The position numbers and the translations under genes were made by a program. 36,355 bases of DNA from an uncultured Sphingomonadales bacterium (lineage in GTDB: Bacteria; Pseudomonadota; Alphaproteobacteria; Sphingomonadales; Sphingomonadaceae), in assembly GCA_937129355.1 (NCBI GenBank), contig CAKZNA010000127.1, positions 1-36,355 of the forward strand, given 5' to 3'. Of this stretch, positions 1 to 10,100 are shown one piece after another (the stretch's first letter is position 1; each line of letters begins with the position of its first letter). The notes beneath the pieces were generated by a model. It saw only the letters and a list, made by a program, of their open reading frames with translations. It ran no database searches and had not been told where the DNA came from.

Positions 1-1149
1 CCCATATGGCCAAACGCTATGACTTTACATCCCGGAAATGCTGATTCGATGCTGGGTGTTTCCTCCGAGATAAATCGCGCCATATCGGGGACTGACACAC
101 TGATATCATGTTGCATGGCAGGGCCTTCCGCGCGTTCAGCCTCCGCTATGGAATCGCGAATTTTCCAGAATGCCTCTGCTTGAGCTTCGGACGCGGCCAA
201 GGCTGCATCTGCCAGCAAGCCGCTTTCCATTGCATTCGACAAAAGCAATTCTGCCAATTGAGACGGGTTTTGATGCTCGGCCTTATCCGACACAAATTCC
301 ATCAACACATGCCAGTGGTTTGTTCCGTCAAGCGGCGCGCGCGTTCCTTCGATATGCGTCAATACGTTGCCCAGAGCAGCATCGGGTAGGATTTCAAACC
401 CTTCCAACGCACCGCCAGCTTTTCCCTGCATTTCCAACATTAGGCGATAGGCCGCCTCGGGGCTATCTACCCCCGCCCATGCAACACAGCGATCGATAAG
501 CGCTGGGACGGTCTGTAAAATGGCTTTGGTCACGATTCCGAGCGTGCCTTCCGCGCCAATCAAAAGATGCTTCAAATCATAGCCGCGATTATCTTTTTTA
601 AGCGGCGACATGCCATCGAAAATACTGCCATCGGGCATGACTGCCTCAATACCTGTGACGAGCGCGCGCATGGTTCCGTGGCGCAAAACCTGTGTTCCAC
701 CCGCGTTGGTAGAAATCAGCCCGCCAACCGTTGCACTTCCTTTGCCGCCCAATGTCAGCGGAAAGCGCCGTCCGTATTTTGCGACTTCTTCATGCAATAT
801 TTGCAAAATCACGCCGGCTTCGCAGGTGACCTGGCCACTATCTGCGTCGAATGAAGATATACGGTTCATACGCCTGAGTGACAGCAAGACAGCATCTCCG
901 CTGTTATCCGGCGTCGCTCCTGCGCACATACCGCTATTGCCGCCCTGCGGGACAAGCGCAATTTTGTGCTTGGCTGCGATCTTTACAACTTCAGAAACTT
1001 GCTGCGTATCGGCCGGAGACAAGAGCGCCGCTGCCTTGCCGGTAAAACGGCCGCGCCAATCGGTTAGCCAGGGAGCGAGGTCAGCGGGGTCCGCGCTGAA
1101 TCCTTTGGCACCGAGTAGAGTTTCGAATGCTGTGAGCGCTTGTTGCATA
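1..1149 (-). CDS. FAD-binding oxidoreductase, GlcD/D-2-hydroxyglutarate dehydrogenase-like (partial, runs off window start)
   Basis: Manual minus-strand translation from ATG at 1149: MQQALTAFETLLGAKGFSADPADLAPWLTDWRGRF...VPQGGNSGMCAGATP...TLGGKGSATVGGLISTNAGGTQVLRHGTMRALVTGIEAVMPDGSIFDG...DLKHLLIGAEGTLGIVT. Typical FAD_binding_4 motifs. Open to the window edge, so absent from the ORF track. Confidence 0.9.
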
Positions 1150-1281
1150 TTGTTACATCTTTTTCGTTGTAAAAAGCCATGATTGACAGGATTTCCGTAA
1201 GAGGCTTTAGTCTCTAATTCATGCCATGTTCAATCGCTGAGATTATTTTGACAGCAGAAATTAAATCCCGGATTCGATATA

Positions 1282-1788
1282 TTGCGCCTTTCTCTTAGTC
1301 TGATTTTACTTTTCGCAGGCATTTTTGCCGCGGGGCAGGCCGTGCGCGGAGAAACGCGGGTGAATGATGCGCGCGAGAATGTTCAAGCAAGAATTCAGCT
1401 GTCGCAGGGTTGGTATCAGGTGCGGGTGCAGCAGCGAGTGATTATCCGCGTGCCGCGCCAACGAACGACGCCTGCCGCGATACAGATGGGTTCAAAGAGG
1501 CGGTCTGTGAAGTTGACCGAAGTAAAGACAGGCAAATGCCTTTGGATGAACCAACTTGCAGGTTCGCGTCCCGGCAAAGGAAAAAAACAAAATCTCGAAT
1601 TGGTGACCAAGAATGGCCAGATGTTCCGCGCCTATTTGGGTGACGGATGTCTGGCACGCGAATTTTACGCTGGCGCCTATATGGAAAAGTCGCTTGACGG
1701 GAAGCTATGTATCGACCGAGATATGGTCCACGCGCGTACCGGCGCAAAATGCGAAATTGACAAATTCCGGCGCGTTGTTGCGAAATAG
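1282..1788 (+). CDS. hypothetical secreted protein with four cysteines in the mature part
   Basis: 168 aa ORF with TTG start and N-terminal signal peptide (MRLSLSLILLFAGIFAAGQAVRG). In-frame stop just upstream (1249-1251). No family recognised. Confidence 0.65.
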   Translation: MRLSLSLILLFAGIFAAGQAVRGETRVNDARENVQARIQLSQGWYQVRVQQRVIIRVPRQRTTPAAIQMGSKRRSVKLTEVKTGKCLWMNQLAGSRPGKGKKQNLELVTKNGQMFRAYLGDGCLAREFYAGAYMEKSLDGKLCIDRDMVHARTGAKCEIDKFRRVVAK

Positions 1789-1901
1789 CGCGTAGTCGGC
1801 GCAGGCCGTCTTTTCTTGACAATTGCAGCAGAAATCCGCAAAGCGCCCGCCATTGCGCGGCTTTATAGTATAGCGCGCCCTTTTTTCCGGAAACAAAGTT
1901 T

Positions 1902-3278
1902 ATGAATTTTGCCGATCTCGGCCTTTCAGATGAATTATTAAAGGCGGTTGATGAATCCGGTTATACGGAACCAACGCCAATTCAGGCGCAAGCCATTCCG
2001 CCCGTTCTGATGATGAAGGATATTATCGGGATTGCGCAGACCGGAACGGGCAAGACCGCATCTTTCGTATTGCCGATGATCGACATTCTGTCACATGGCC
2101 GCGCGCGTGCCCGTATGCCGCGCAGTTTGATCCTCGAACCAACACGCGAACTCGCGGCGCAGGTTGCGGAGAATTTTGAGAAATACGGCAAATATACCAA
2201 TCTTTCGATGGCGCTGCTTATCGGCGGCGTATCGATGGGCGATCAGGTGAAAGCGCTTGAAAAAGGCGTCGATGTTCTCATCGCCACACCGGGCCGATTG
2301 ATGGATCTTTTCGAGCGCGGCAGAATTTTGCTTAACGGCTGCGAATTGTTGGTGATCGATGAAGCTGACCGGATGCTTGATATGGGTTTCATTCCCGATA
2401 TCGAACATATCTGTACCAAGCTTCCGACGACGCGCCAGACGATGCTGTTTTCGGCCACCATGCCGCCGCCGATTAAGAAGCTTTCCGATCGCTTTTTAAG
2501 CAATCCCAAATATATCGAAGTCGCGCGGCCAGCGACGGCGAACAAGAATATTGAACAGCATATCGCGAAGCTCCCAGCCAACCGCAAACATGATATGTTG
2601 AAATATCTGCTGCGGACCGAAAAGGTCGAAACGGGCATCATTTTCTGCAACCGCAAGGTTACGGTTCGTGATCTCAACAAGAAATTGAAACGCGACGGTT
2701 ACAAAAGCGGCGAAATTCATGGCGACATCGATCAAGCTGCACGGCAAGCTGAATTGGAAGCTTTCAAGACGGGCGAGATCAACCTGCTCGTCGCGTCCGA
2801 TGTGGCAGCGCGCGGACTGGACATTAAGGGCGTCAGCCATGTGTTCAACTATGACGCGCCATGGCATCCCGACGATTATGTCCACCGTATTGGCCGGACA
2901 GGCCGTGCAGGCGCATCCGGCAAAGCCTATACCTTTGTTACCAAAGCTGACGAAGAAGCGCTTGAGAATATCGAGAAGCTGATCGGGTATAAGATCGACG
3001 TTCTGGGCGCAGGCCGGAAAAAGTCTGATGGTAAGAAATCTGGCGGTAAGAAGTACGACGACAAGCCAGACGAAAAACCTGCCGGAAAATCTGAAGAAAA
3101 ACCGAAGGGCAAACCCGAGCGCAAGCACCGCGAGGAAGCTGCGAAGCCGGCAAAGACAGATCGGTCTGAAAAGCCGAAAGTCGCCAAGCGCGACAATAAA
3201 AATACCGATTCAGACGGCGGCGAAGACGGCTGGAACGGACCTGTTCCCGGTTTTCTAGGCGCCAAATTTAAGGACTAA
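1902..3278 (+). CDS. rhlE: DEAD-box ATP-dependent RNA helicase, RhlE-like
   Basis: Q motif, AQTGTGKT, PTRELAAQ, DEAD (VIDEADRMLD), SAT, HRIGRTGRAG. Lys-rich low-complexity C-terminal tail. Confidence 0.93.
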   Translation: MNFADLGLSDELLKAVDESGYTEPTPIQAQAIPPVLMMKDIIGIAQTGTGKTASFVLPMIDILSHGRARARMPRSLILEPTRELAAQVAENFEKYGKYTNLSMALLIGGVSMGDQVKALEKGVDVLIATPGRLMDLFERGRILLNGCELLVIDEADRMLDMGFIPDIEHICTKLPTTRQTMLFSATMPPPIKKLSDRFLSNPKYIEVARPATANKNIEQHIAKLPANRKHDMLKYLLRTEKVETGIIFCNRKVTVRDLNKKLKRDGYKSGEIHGDIDQAARQAELEAFKTGEINLLVASDVAARGLDIKGVSHVFNYDAPWHPDDYVHRIGRTGRAGASGKAYTFVTKADEEALENIEKLIGYKIDVLGAGRKKSDGKKSGGKKYDDKPDEKPAGKSEEKPKGKPERKHREEAAKPAKTDRSEKPKVAKRDNKNTDSDGGEDGWNGPVPGFLGAKFKD

Positions 3279-3823
3279 ACGCGCTCGAGATTTTGGTGTG
3301 GTTCAGCGGGCAACTGGACCGTAATAATGTCGCCGATAACCACTTCGCCGCCGCTTTCTACAACTGCCATTATTCCCGCTTTGCGAATAAGCGAGCCATC
3401 CTGCGCGCGATCCAGAACTGCCGCTAGCAAGCCCGATGCGAAGTTATCAAGCTGCTTACAAGGGTTACGCAGACCCGTAACCCGTAAAGCGACATCATCG
3501 CCAATTTGAAGGACCGTATCACGAGGGAGCGACAGCAGGTCGATACCGCGCGTAAGTATATTCTCGCCCATATCACCAGCTTCGATTTTGAAGCCATGGG
3601 CTGCAAGTTCACCAAAAAGTTCAGAATGAATCAAATGTACTTGTCGCAGATTGGGCTGGGTCGGGTCGGCGGCAACACGCGAACGGTGCTTGACGGTCTT
3701 GCCCCGATGCGCATCGCCTTCGACGCCCTCGCCAGCAATCAGGTTTAGTCTGAGTTCCGACTTCTTGCTAAACATATGGCTAGTCGATCGGCTTAGTGAA
3801 ATAATATTTCCCGTCAGTGCCAT
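3275..3823 (-). CDS. MOSC domain-containing protein
   Basis: GEGVEGDAHRGKTVKHRSR, RQVHLIHSELF, GDMGENILTRGIDLLSLP, LRNPCKQLDNF motifs of the MOSC family. Confidence 0.88.
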   Translation of the reverse strand: MALTGNIISLSRSTSHMFSKKSELRLNLIAGEGVEGDAHRGKTVKHRSRVAADPTQPNLRQVHLIHSELFGELAAHGFKIEAGDMGENILTRGIDLLSLPRDTVLQIGDDVALRVTGLRNPCKQLDNFASGLLAAVLDRAQDGSLIRKAGIMAVVESGGEVVIGDIITVQLPAEPHQNLERV

Positions 3824-3827
3824 AGCG

Positions 3828-4286
3828 TTAAAGCCGATATTCCATTAGCGGAAGGAAGCGCCCCGGCGTTACGGTGGATTCAGCTTTGCCGATAGTTTTA
3901 GCGCCCATTGCAGCATAGAATGGTTCGGCATCGGGATCGGCATCGATTGATATGGCCTTTACGCCGCGCCTTTCGCATTCATCTTTGACCCAATGAAACA
4001 GTATTTTGCCCGCGCCGGTTCCGATGGCCGGAGGATCAATGAATAATTTGTCGAGAATTGCGTTTTCGCCTTCAGTTATAATCTGGGCTACACCGCACAC
4101 CCCGCCGTTTGCATGCACCGCCGTCATGACATTGCCCAACTGCACGGCCTCTGCCGATACCGTCAATGCATCGCGGCAGGCTTCGATAAATTCTTCATCA
4201 TATTCCCAATACGCTTTTGACCGCAGGCATAGGTCGCTGAGTTCAGTGCATTGGTCTGTTTCAGCCATGACAAGCTGCACAGGCAA
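3828..4286 (-). CDS. GNAT family N-acetyltransferase
   Basis: LDKLFIDPPAIGTGAGKILFHWVKDECERRGVKAISIDADPDAEPFYAAMGAKTIG: acetyl-CoA-binding motif A and GNAT C-terminal pattern. Confidence 0.85.
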   Translation of the reverse strand: MPVQLVMAETDQCTELSDLCLRSKAYWEYDEEFIEACRDALTVSAEAVQLGNVMTAVHANGGVCGVAQIITEGENAILDKLFIDPPAIGTGAGKILFHWVKDECERRGVKAISIDADPDAEPFYAAMGAKTIGKAESTVTPGRFLPLMEYRL

Positions 4287-4288
4287 AC

Positions 4289-5305
4289 CTAAAGCTTCAC
4301 CAGCATCTTGCCGGTATTGGCGCCGCTGAACAGGCCGATAAAGGCATCGGGTGCTTTTTCGAGGGTCTCCATCGCCGTCTCGCGGCCCTGTATCTGTCCG
4401 GCCTGAATCATCTTCGCCATATCCGCATTGAATTCGGGAACCTGCGCCGCAAAATCAGGATAGAGAAATCCTTCAATCTTGATCCGCAGGCCAATAATCA
4501 TGGTTAGATATTGCATCGATTGCGGTTTTTGATCGTTATAGACATCGATCATACCGCAAATGGCAAAACGCGCGCGTTCGTTTGAACATGCGAGCGCCGC
4601 GTCGAAATGCTCACCGCCAACATTGTCGAAATAGACATCCACACCTGTCTTGCCGAGTTCATTCAGTGCGCCGCGCAGTTGCGGCAATACCGGACCTGCT
4701 TTGTAATCTATGCAAGCATCCGCGCCGATTTCTTTCACCCACGCGCATTTTTCCGCTCCGCCAGCAGAGCCAATGACGGTCATGCCCTTGGCTTTTGCAA
4801 TCTGCGTGACCGTTGACCCGACGGCGCCAGCTGCGGCGCTTACGAAAACCACTTCACCTTCTTTTGCGTGAGCGACCTTTAGCAGCCCAAACCAAGCCGT
4901 TCCGCCGGGCATGCCGAGGATTGAAAGCCAATGTTGATCTGGCACGCCGAGTTCCGGCAATTTTACCGGCTGCATTCCGCCTTCCGGCGCTTTGCCATCG
5001 GCAACCACATTGTCCCGCCAGCCTTCCATATGCAACACTTTGCAACCGACCGGATATTCCGCATTGTTGCTTTCGGTGACTTCACCCACTGCGCCGCCGG
5101 TCATAGGTTCGCCAATACCAAATGGAGGCGCATAGCTTTTCACGTCATTCATCCGCCCGCGCATATAGGGATCAACCGAAAGCCAGCTGTTGCTGATACG
5201 GAACTCGCCATCGCCAATCGGCGCATCAGGACTTTCCAAAAGCTGAAAATTGTCAGCCACAGGTGTTCCTTCGGGGCGGCTTTTCAAAGCCCATGCGCGT
5301 GCCAT
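4289..5305 (-). CDS. NADP-dependent medium-chain oxidoreductase (CurA / leukotriene B4 12-hydroxydehydrogenase-like)
   Basis: SVDPYMRGRMNDVKSYAPPFGIGEPMTGGAVGEV, GMPGGTAWFGLLKV, AAAGAVGSTVTQIAKAKG, VDVYFDNVGGEHFDA motifs. Start shares an A with the upstream stop (TAATG). Confidence 0.92.
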   Translation of the reverse strand: MARAWALKSRPEGTPVADNFQLLESPDAPIGDGEFRISNSWLSVDPYMRGRMNDVKSYAPPFGIGEPMTGGAVGEVTESNNAEYPVGCKVLHMEGWRDNVVADGKAPEGGMQPVKLPELGVPDQHWLSILGMPGGTAWFGLLKVAHAKEGEVVFVSAAAGAVGSTVTQIAKAKGMTVIGSAGGAEKCAWVKEIGADACIDYKAGPVLPQLRGALNELGKTGVDVYFDNVGGEHFDAALACSNERARFAICGMIDVYNDQKPQSMQYLTMIIGLRIKIEGFLYPDFAAQVPEFNADMAKMIQAGQIQGRETAMETLEKAPDAFIGLFSGANTGKMLVKL

Positions 5306-7014
5306 TATCGTGTCTCCTGATTGCTATTATTCGTGGTTGGTTTCTGTTTGCGTTTATAGGCTGGTCTGCCGCCTACCCAGGTTTCCTCCACCTTAGTTTT
5401 CCGGATGGCCGAGGGGCTGGCGAGCAGCGGGTCGGTGTCGATCAATATGAAATCAGCCCGGTGACCGGGAGTGAGCGAACCTACTTTGGTTTCGGCAAAT
5501 GCTGCATGAGCCGCGCCGGTTGTGAATCCGGCTAAGGCTTGGGGACGGGTTACGCGGTCTTGTGGACGCCAACCGCCAAAAGGCTGACCGTCTGCGTCTT
5601 CGCGGCTGATGGCGGTTGCAAGACCCGCGAATGGATCGGCGCTTTCGACAGGGACATCAGACCCGAAAGCCAGCTTCCCGCCTGCCTTCAAAATAGTGTT
5701 CCAGGCATAGGCACCTTCGAGCCGTTCTGGTCCCAACCGTGCTTCCGCCATTTTCCGGTCTGATGTTTGATGCACAGGCTGCATTGACGAAATAATCCCA
5801 TGCTTGGCGAGCTTTGGAAGATCGACAGGATCGACGATCTGTGCGTGCTCTATCCGCCACCGGCGGTCACCGGGAAATGTACCTGACAGATCCTCCACCG
5901 CATTGATAATATCCGCATTTGCCGCATCGCCAATCGCGTGCACCGCTGTTTGAAAGCCATCCATCGATGCGCGCACCATCGTGTTGCGCAATTCGGCATA
6001 GCTTAAGAAGCGCAGGCCTTTTTGGGTTGGCGCGTCCGCATAGGGTTTTTTCAGCCAGGCACCCCGGCTACCCAATGCGCCATCGAGATAGATTTTAACG
6101 CCGCCAAGCCGCAGTTTGTCCTGATATAGCCAAGGTGTTGGTGCGGAGCCAGCAATTTGCTCCATCTGTTTGGTTCCGGCGGCATAGCCAAAGATACGAA
6201 CATTGAGCCATCCATTGTCGCCGGCGCGGCGGTATGCCTGCCAGTCATCGATGCTAGTGCCCATATCGGCGATTGACGTTATACCTTGCGACAGGAGCTT
6301 CTCCTGCGCTTTTGCCAGCGCCACATCGCGGTCGCGGGCGCGGGGCGTGGGAACATGTTTCTGGATTAATTCTTCGGCTGCATCGACAAAAATGCCGCTA
6401 GGCTCGCCGGCCAAAATGATGATTTTGCCGCCAGCAGGGGGGGTGGTTTTTGAGGTCACGCCCGCAATGTCCATGGCACGCCAATTGGCCCAGCCCGCAT
6501 GGCCATCAACGCGCCCCAACCATATCGGGCGGCCTTTCGCTGCGGCATTGATTGCATCTGTTTCCAGCTCGCCAGCATTGGGGAATCGTTTGAGCCCCCA
6601 CTTTTCCTGATTCCACCCGCGCCCGATGATCCATTTGCGTTCGGGATATTTGGCCGCATAAGCGCGAATTGCTTCCTGCGCTTCTTCAAGGCTGTTTGTC
6701 GCAGACAGGTCGAGCGTCAGTTCCTGAAAGCCCATGCCCATCACATGCCCATGCGCATCGATCAGGCCGGGTAGCATTGTTAGCCCTTTGCCATCTGTGC
6801 GGAAATCCAGCCGTTTGGGCAGCTTGTCTTTCCTGCTTTTGATCAGTTTGCTGACTTTGCCTTCGCGGTCGATCAGCAATCCGGTAAAGCGGATGACATT
6901 GCCCTCTTCATCGAGCGTAATGCCATTCACATTTTCTACCAGCCCGTCCGCGAGCAATGGCGAGGCCGCCGTCAACGTCAAGGCAGCGGCGGCAATTGCA
7001 TGTTTCATTTTCAT
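5305..7014 (-). CDS. amidohydrolase family protein (YtcJ-like) with signal peptide
   Basis: Signal peptide MKMKHAIAAAALTLTAASPLLA, LPGLIDAHGHVMGMG, WIIGRGWNQEKW, VHAIGDAAN, RIEHAQIV, FGSDVPVESADPF. Confidence 0.92.
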   Translation of the reverse strand: MKMKHAIAAAALTLTAASPLLADGLVENVNGITLDEEGNVIRFTGLLIDREGKVSKLIKSRKDKLPKRLDFRTDGKGLTMLPGLIDAHGHVMGMGFQELTLDLSATNSLEEAQEAIRAYAAKYPERKWIIGRGWNQEKWGLKRFPNAGELETDAINAAAKGRPIWLGRVDGHAGWANWRAMDIAGVTSKTTPPAGGKIIILAGEPSGIFVDAAEELIQKHVPTPRARDRDVALAKAQEKLLSQGITSIADMGTSIDDWQAYRRAGDNGWLNVRIFGYAAGTKQMEQIAGSAPTPWLYQDKLRLGGVKIYLDGALGSRGAWLKKPYADAPTQKGLRFLSYAELRNTMVRASMDGFQTAVHAIGDAANADIINAVEDLSGTFPGDRRWRIEHAQIVDPVDLPKLAKHGIISSMQPVHQTSDRKMAEARLGPERLEGAYAWNTILKAGGKLAFGSDVPVESADPFAGLATAISREDADGQPFGGWRPQDRVTRPQALAGFTTGAAHAAFAETKVGSLTPGHRADFILIDTDPLLASPSAIRKTKVEETWVGGRPAYKRKQKPTTNNSNQETR

Positions 7015-7880
7015 CTCTTCGGAAGTCTCCTGACCAATGCGCTGGTGTCTTGCCTGCTACCGCCCATATGCTGAACGTCAGAGTAATATTGATCGACCAT
7101 GGCTGCCAAGGGAATGCTCGCGCCATTTGCCCGCGCTTCATCGATTGCGAGGCCCAAATCTTTGCGCATCCAATCAACCGCAAAGCCGAAATCAAATTCG
7201 CCCTTTGCCATAGTTGACCAGCGATTATCCATTTGCCAGCTTTGTGCAGCGCCGCCCGATATCGCTTCAAAAACCTTGTCCAAATCAACCTCGGCGCATT
7301 CGGCAAAATGCAATGCTTCGGATAGCCCTTGCAGCACGCCTGCTATCGCCACTTGGTTGACCATCTTCGCGGTTTGTCCGGCGCCCGGCCCGCCGACATG
7401 AACTATCCGAGCGGCATAGGCCTGCATAATCGGTTCGGCGCTTTCGAACGCATCATCCTTTCCGCCGCACATGATTGACAGTTTGCCATTTTCTGCGCCC
7501 GCCTGACCGCCGGAGACAGGTGCATCCAATGTCATTATCCCGTGCGATTTTGCTTCAACGGCGAGCTGCCGCGCAATGCGGGCGGAAACGGTTGTATGGT
7601 CGATAAACAGCGTTCCCTTTTTCATCGCTGAAAACGCACCATCGCGGCCGAGGGCAATGCTCGCCAAATCATCATCGGTGCCGACGCAGCTTATCACGGC
7701 ATCTGCATCACTTGCGGCCTCGGCCGGCGTTTCGGCCAGCTTGCCGCCATTATCCGCCACCCATTTTTCCGACTTTGCTTTTGAACGATTAAAAACGGTT
7801 AGATCATGCCCAGCGTCTTTCAGATGCCGGGCCATCGGGCCGCCCATTATCCCGATTCCGATAAAAGCTATTTTTGTCAT
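7011..7880 (-). CDS. NAD(P)-dependent oxidoreductase, 3-hydroxyisobutyrate dehydrogenase family
   Basis: IAFIGIGIMGGPMARHL Rossmann motif, DAPVSGGQAGAENGKLSIMCGG, GAGQTAKMVNQ. ATGA overlap with the next gene. Confidence 0.92.
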   Translation of the reverse strand: MTKIAFIGIGIMGGPMARHLKDAGHDLTVFNRSKAKSEKWVADNGGKLAETPAEAASDADAVISCVGTDDDLASIALGRDGAFSAMKKGTLFIDHTTVSARIARQLAVEAKSHGIMTLDAPVSGGQAGAENGKLSIMCGGKDDAFESAEPIMQAYAARIVHVGGPGAGQTAKMVNQVAIAGVLQGLSEALHFAECAEVDLDKVFEAISGGAAQSWQMDNRWSTMAKGEFDFGFAVDWMRKDLGLAIDEARANGASIPLAAMVDQYYSDVQHMGGSRQDTSALVRRLPKR

Positions 7881-7935
7881 AGTGTGGGCTTATCCTTTGT
7901 TTGCATGAATGGCCAGATAGGATAGGGGCCTATTT

Positions 7936-9156
7936 ATGAGTGATTTGCTGACCCTAGACCATATCCGCGCTGCACATGACCGCATCAAAGACGCGATAGT
8001 TGCCACGCCGACCCTGCACAGCAAGACGCTGTCGGAACTGACCGGCGCGGAAATTTATCTGAAGTTTGAAAATCTGCAATTTACGGCGGCCTATAAGGAA
8101 CGCGGCGCGCTCAATGCCTTACTCCTGCTGACCGAAGAGCAATGCGCGCGCGGTGTGATTGCGGCGTCGGCGGGCAACCATGCACAGGGGCTTAGCTATC
8201 ACGGCACCCGCCTTGGCGTGCCCGTTACCATTGTGATGCCGGTTTCGACGCCAACGGTGAAAATCATGCAGACCGAAAGTGTGGGCGGCAAGGTGGTGCT
8301 GTTTGGTGAGACTTTCGACGATGCCTATGCTCATGCGCGCGAGCTGGAGGCGGAGCAGGGGTTAACCTTTGTTCACCCCTTTGATGATGCCAATGTGGCG
8401 GCGGGGCAAGGCACCGTTGCTTTGGAGATGCTGGAAGCACAGCCCGATCTGGATATGCTGGTCATTCCAATTGGCGGTGGCGGGCTGCTAACCGGAATGG
8501 GAACTGCGGCACGGGCTTTAAAGCCGGATATCGGGCTCGTCGGTGTTGAAGCTGAACTTTATCCGTCCATGTATGCAAAGCTGAATGGAAAAGAGATGGC
8601 CTGCGGCGGTGATACGCTTGCAGAGGGTATTGCGGTCAAGCAGCCGGGCGAGTTTACCTCGGCAGTTATTAAAGGGCTGGTCGATGAAATCCTTTTGGTC
8701 ACTGAAGGCCAGTTGGAAAGCGCAGTCAGCTTGCTGCTGCAGATCGAGAAAACCGTTGTTGAAGGGGCTGGCGCTGCTGGATTGGCGGCGCTGCTGGCGC
8801 TGCCGGATAAGTTTAAGGGGCGCAAGATAGGTGTCGTTCTTTGCGGCGGAAACATCGATACGCGCTTGCTTGCCAATGTGTTGTTGCGTGATCTGGCGCG
8901 GTCCGGGCGTTTGGCGCGGTTAAGACTGACTTTGCAAGACCGCCCCGGCGCATTATTCAAAGTGATGCGGTTATTTGACCAGTTCAACGTCAACATAATA
9001 GAGATTTACCACCAACGCATATTTACAACATTGCCCGCTAAAGGATTGATTACAGATATAGAATGTGAAGCGCGCGATGCAGCGCAGCTTGATAGCTTGA
9101 TCGCGGGGCTGGATGATGCGGGCTACAGCGTGGAGCGGGTTGAGCTAAACCGTTAA
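7936..9156 (+). CDS. ilvA: threonine ammonia-lyase (PLP-dependent) with C-terminal ACT domain
   Basis: KFENLQFTAAYKERGALN (PLP lysine), ASAGNHAQG, PIGGGGLLTG, VVLCGGNID, ACT-like C-terminus (LRLTLQDRPGALFKVMRLFDQFNVNIIEIYHQR). Confidence 0.93.
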   Translation: MSDLLTLDHIRAAHDRIKDAIVATPTLHSKTLSELTGAEIYLKFENLQFTAAYKERGALNALLLLTEEQCARGVIAASAGNHAQGLSYHGTRLGVPVTIVMPVSTPTVKIMQTESVGGKVVLFGETFDDAYAHARELEAEQGLTFVHPFDDANVAAGQGTVALEMLEAQPDLDMLVIPIGGGGLLTGMGTAARALKPDIGLVGVEAELYPSMYAKLNGKEMACGGDTLAEGIAVKQPGEFTSAVIKGLVDEILLVTEGQLESAVSLLLQIEKTVVEGAGAAGLAALLALPDKFKGRKIGVVLCGGNIDTRLLANVLLRDLARSGRLARLRLTLQDRPGALFKVMRLFDQFNVNIIEIYHQRIFTTLPAKGLITDIECEARDAAQLDSLIAGLDDAGYSVERVELNR

Positions 9157-9288
9157 TCCGCGCCAATGCGGCGGGCTGCAATAGTTTTACCCGCATTTCG
9201 TGGTAAACGCCCTTTTCATTAGATGCGTATCGCGCCATAACAATGGCTCGCTCTTTGGCAGACTCGAATTTAGGCAAACGGATAGACA

Positions 9289-10026
9289 ATGACCGCACCC
9301 GTCAGGTTTCCGCGTTTCTTTGTTACAAACCCTTCGCCTTGCCCGTATTTACCGGGCAAAACAGAGCGTAAAGTATTCACTGAACTTAACGGCCCGCATG
9401 CGGCGGAGCTGAATGATGCGTTGAGCCGGATCGGATTTAGACGCAGCCAGAATGTTGCCTACCGTCCCAGTTGTATCGACTGCAAAGCATGTGTTTCTGT
9501 TCGCGTTGTCAGTGATGAATTTAAACCTAGCGCGACGCAGCGCAAGATTATCCGGCGTAACTCTGATCTGGAAGTCAGCGGCTGCAAGGCTTGGTCGACA
9601 TCCGAGCAATATGACCTTTTGCGTCGCTACCTGTCGAAACGCCATCCCGATGGCGGCATGACAAATATGGACGAGATGGATTTTGCCGACATGGTGGAGC
9701 AATCTCCCGTCACTAGTCAGGTTATCGAATATCGCGAGCCTTCTATAGACGGCGCCCCCGGAAAATTGATCGGTGCCTGTTTGACCGACTATCAGGGCGA
9801 CGGGCTATCAATGATCTACAGTTTTTATGACGCAGAGATTGGAAACCGTCCCGGTTTAGGCAATTTTATCATTCTGGATCATATCTTGCGCGCGCGTGAA
9901 GCAGGGCTGCCCTATGTCTATCTTGGCTATTGGGTGGATGGATCACCGCGCATGCAATATAAGACGCGGTATCGGCCGATCGAACGGCTTGGTCCTGATG
10001 GATGGGACCGTCTCCAAGACTCCTGA
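9289..10026 (+). CDS. arginyl/leucyl-tRNA--protein transferase (ATE/Bpt family)
   Basis: [88 protein letters not shown]. Confidence 0.92.
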   Translation: MTAPVRFPRFFVTNPSPCPYLPGKTERKVFTELNGPHAAELNDALSRIGFRRSQNVAYRPSCIDCKACVSVRVVSDEFKPSATQRKIIRRNSDLEVSGCKAWSTSEQYDLLRRYLSKRHPDGGMTNMDEMDFADMVEQSPVTSQVIEYREPSIDGAPGKLIGACLTDYQGDGLSMIYSFYDAEIGNRPGLGNFIILDHILRAREAGLPYVYLGYWVDGSPRMQYKTRYRPIERLGPDGWDRLQDS

Positions 10027-10054
10027 ATAGCAATTTAAATTGCCGCAAAAAAAG

Positions 10055-10078
10055 CCCCGCCGAATGACGGGGATTTTT
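10055..10078. terminator. bidirectional rho-independent terminator between convergent genes
   Basis: AAAAAAAG-CCCCG-ccgaatga-CGGGG-ATTTTT: GC stem with A-tract before and T-tract after, so usable on both strands. Confidence 0.75.
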
Positions 10079-10100
10079 CTATTTTTCTGTGTTGCTTCGA

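Noticed and set aside
610-1182. 190-aa plus-strand ORF (and 108-499, 567-854)
   Set aside because: Antisense to the partial FAD-binding oxidoreductase on the minus strand, whose translation is convincing.
2496-3128. 210-aa minus-strand ORF
   Set aside because: Antisense to the rhlE gene, which has complete helicase motifs. Shadow ORF.
7922-7933. ATAGGGGCCTAT dyad just upstream of ilvA
   Set aside because: Only 5-bp arms with a 2-bp centre, too short for an RNA hairpin; likely chance overlap with the ribosome-binding region.
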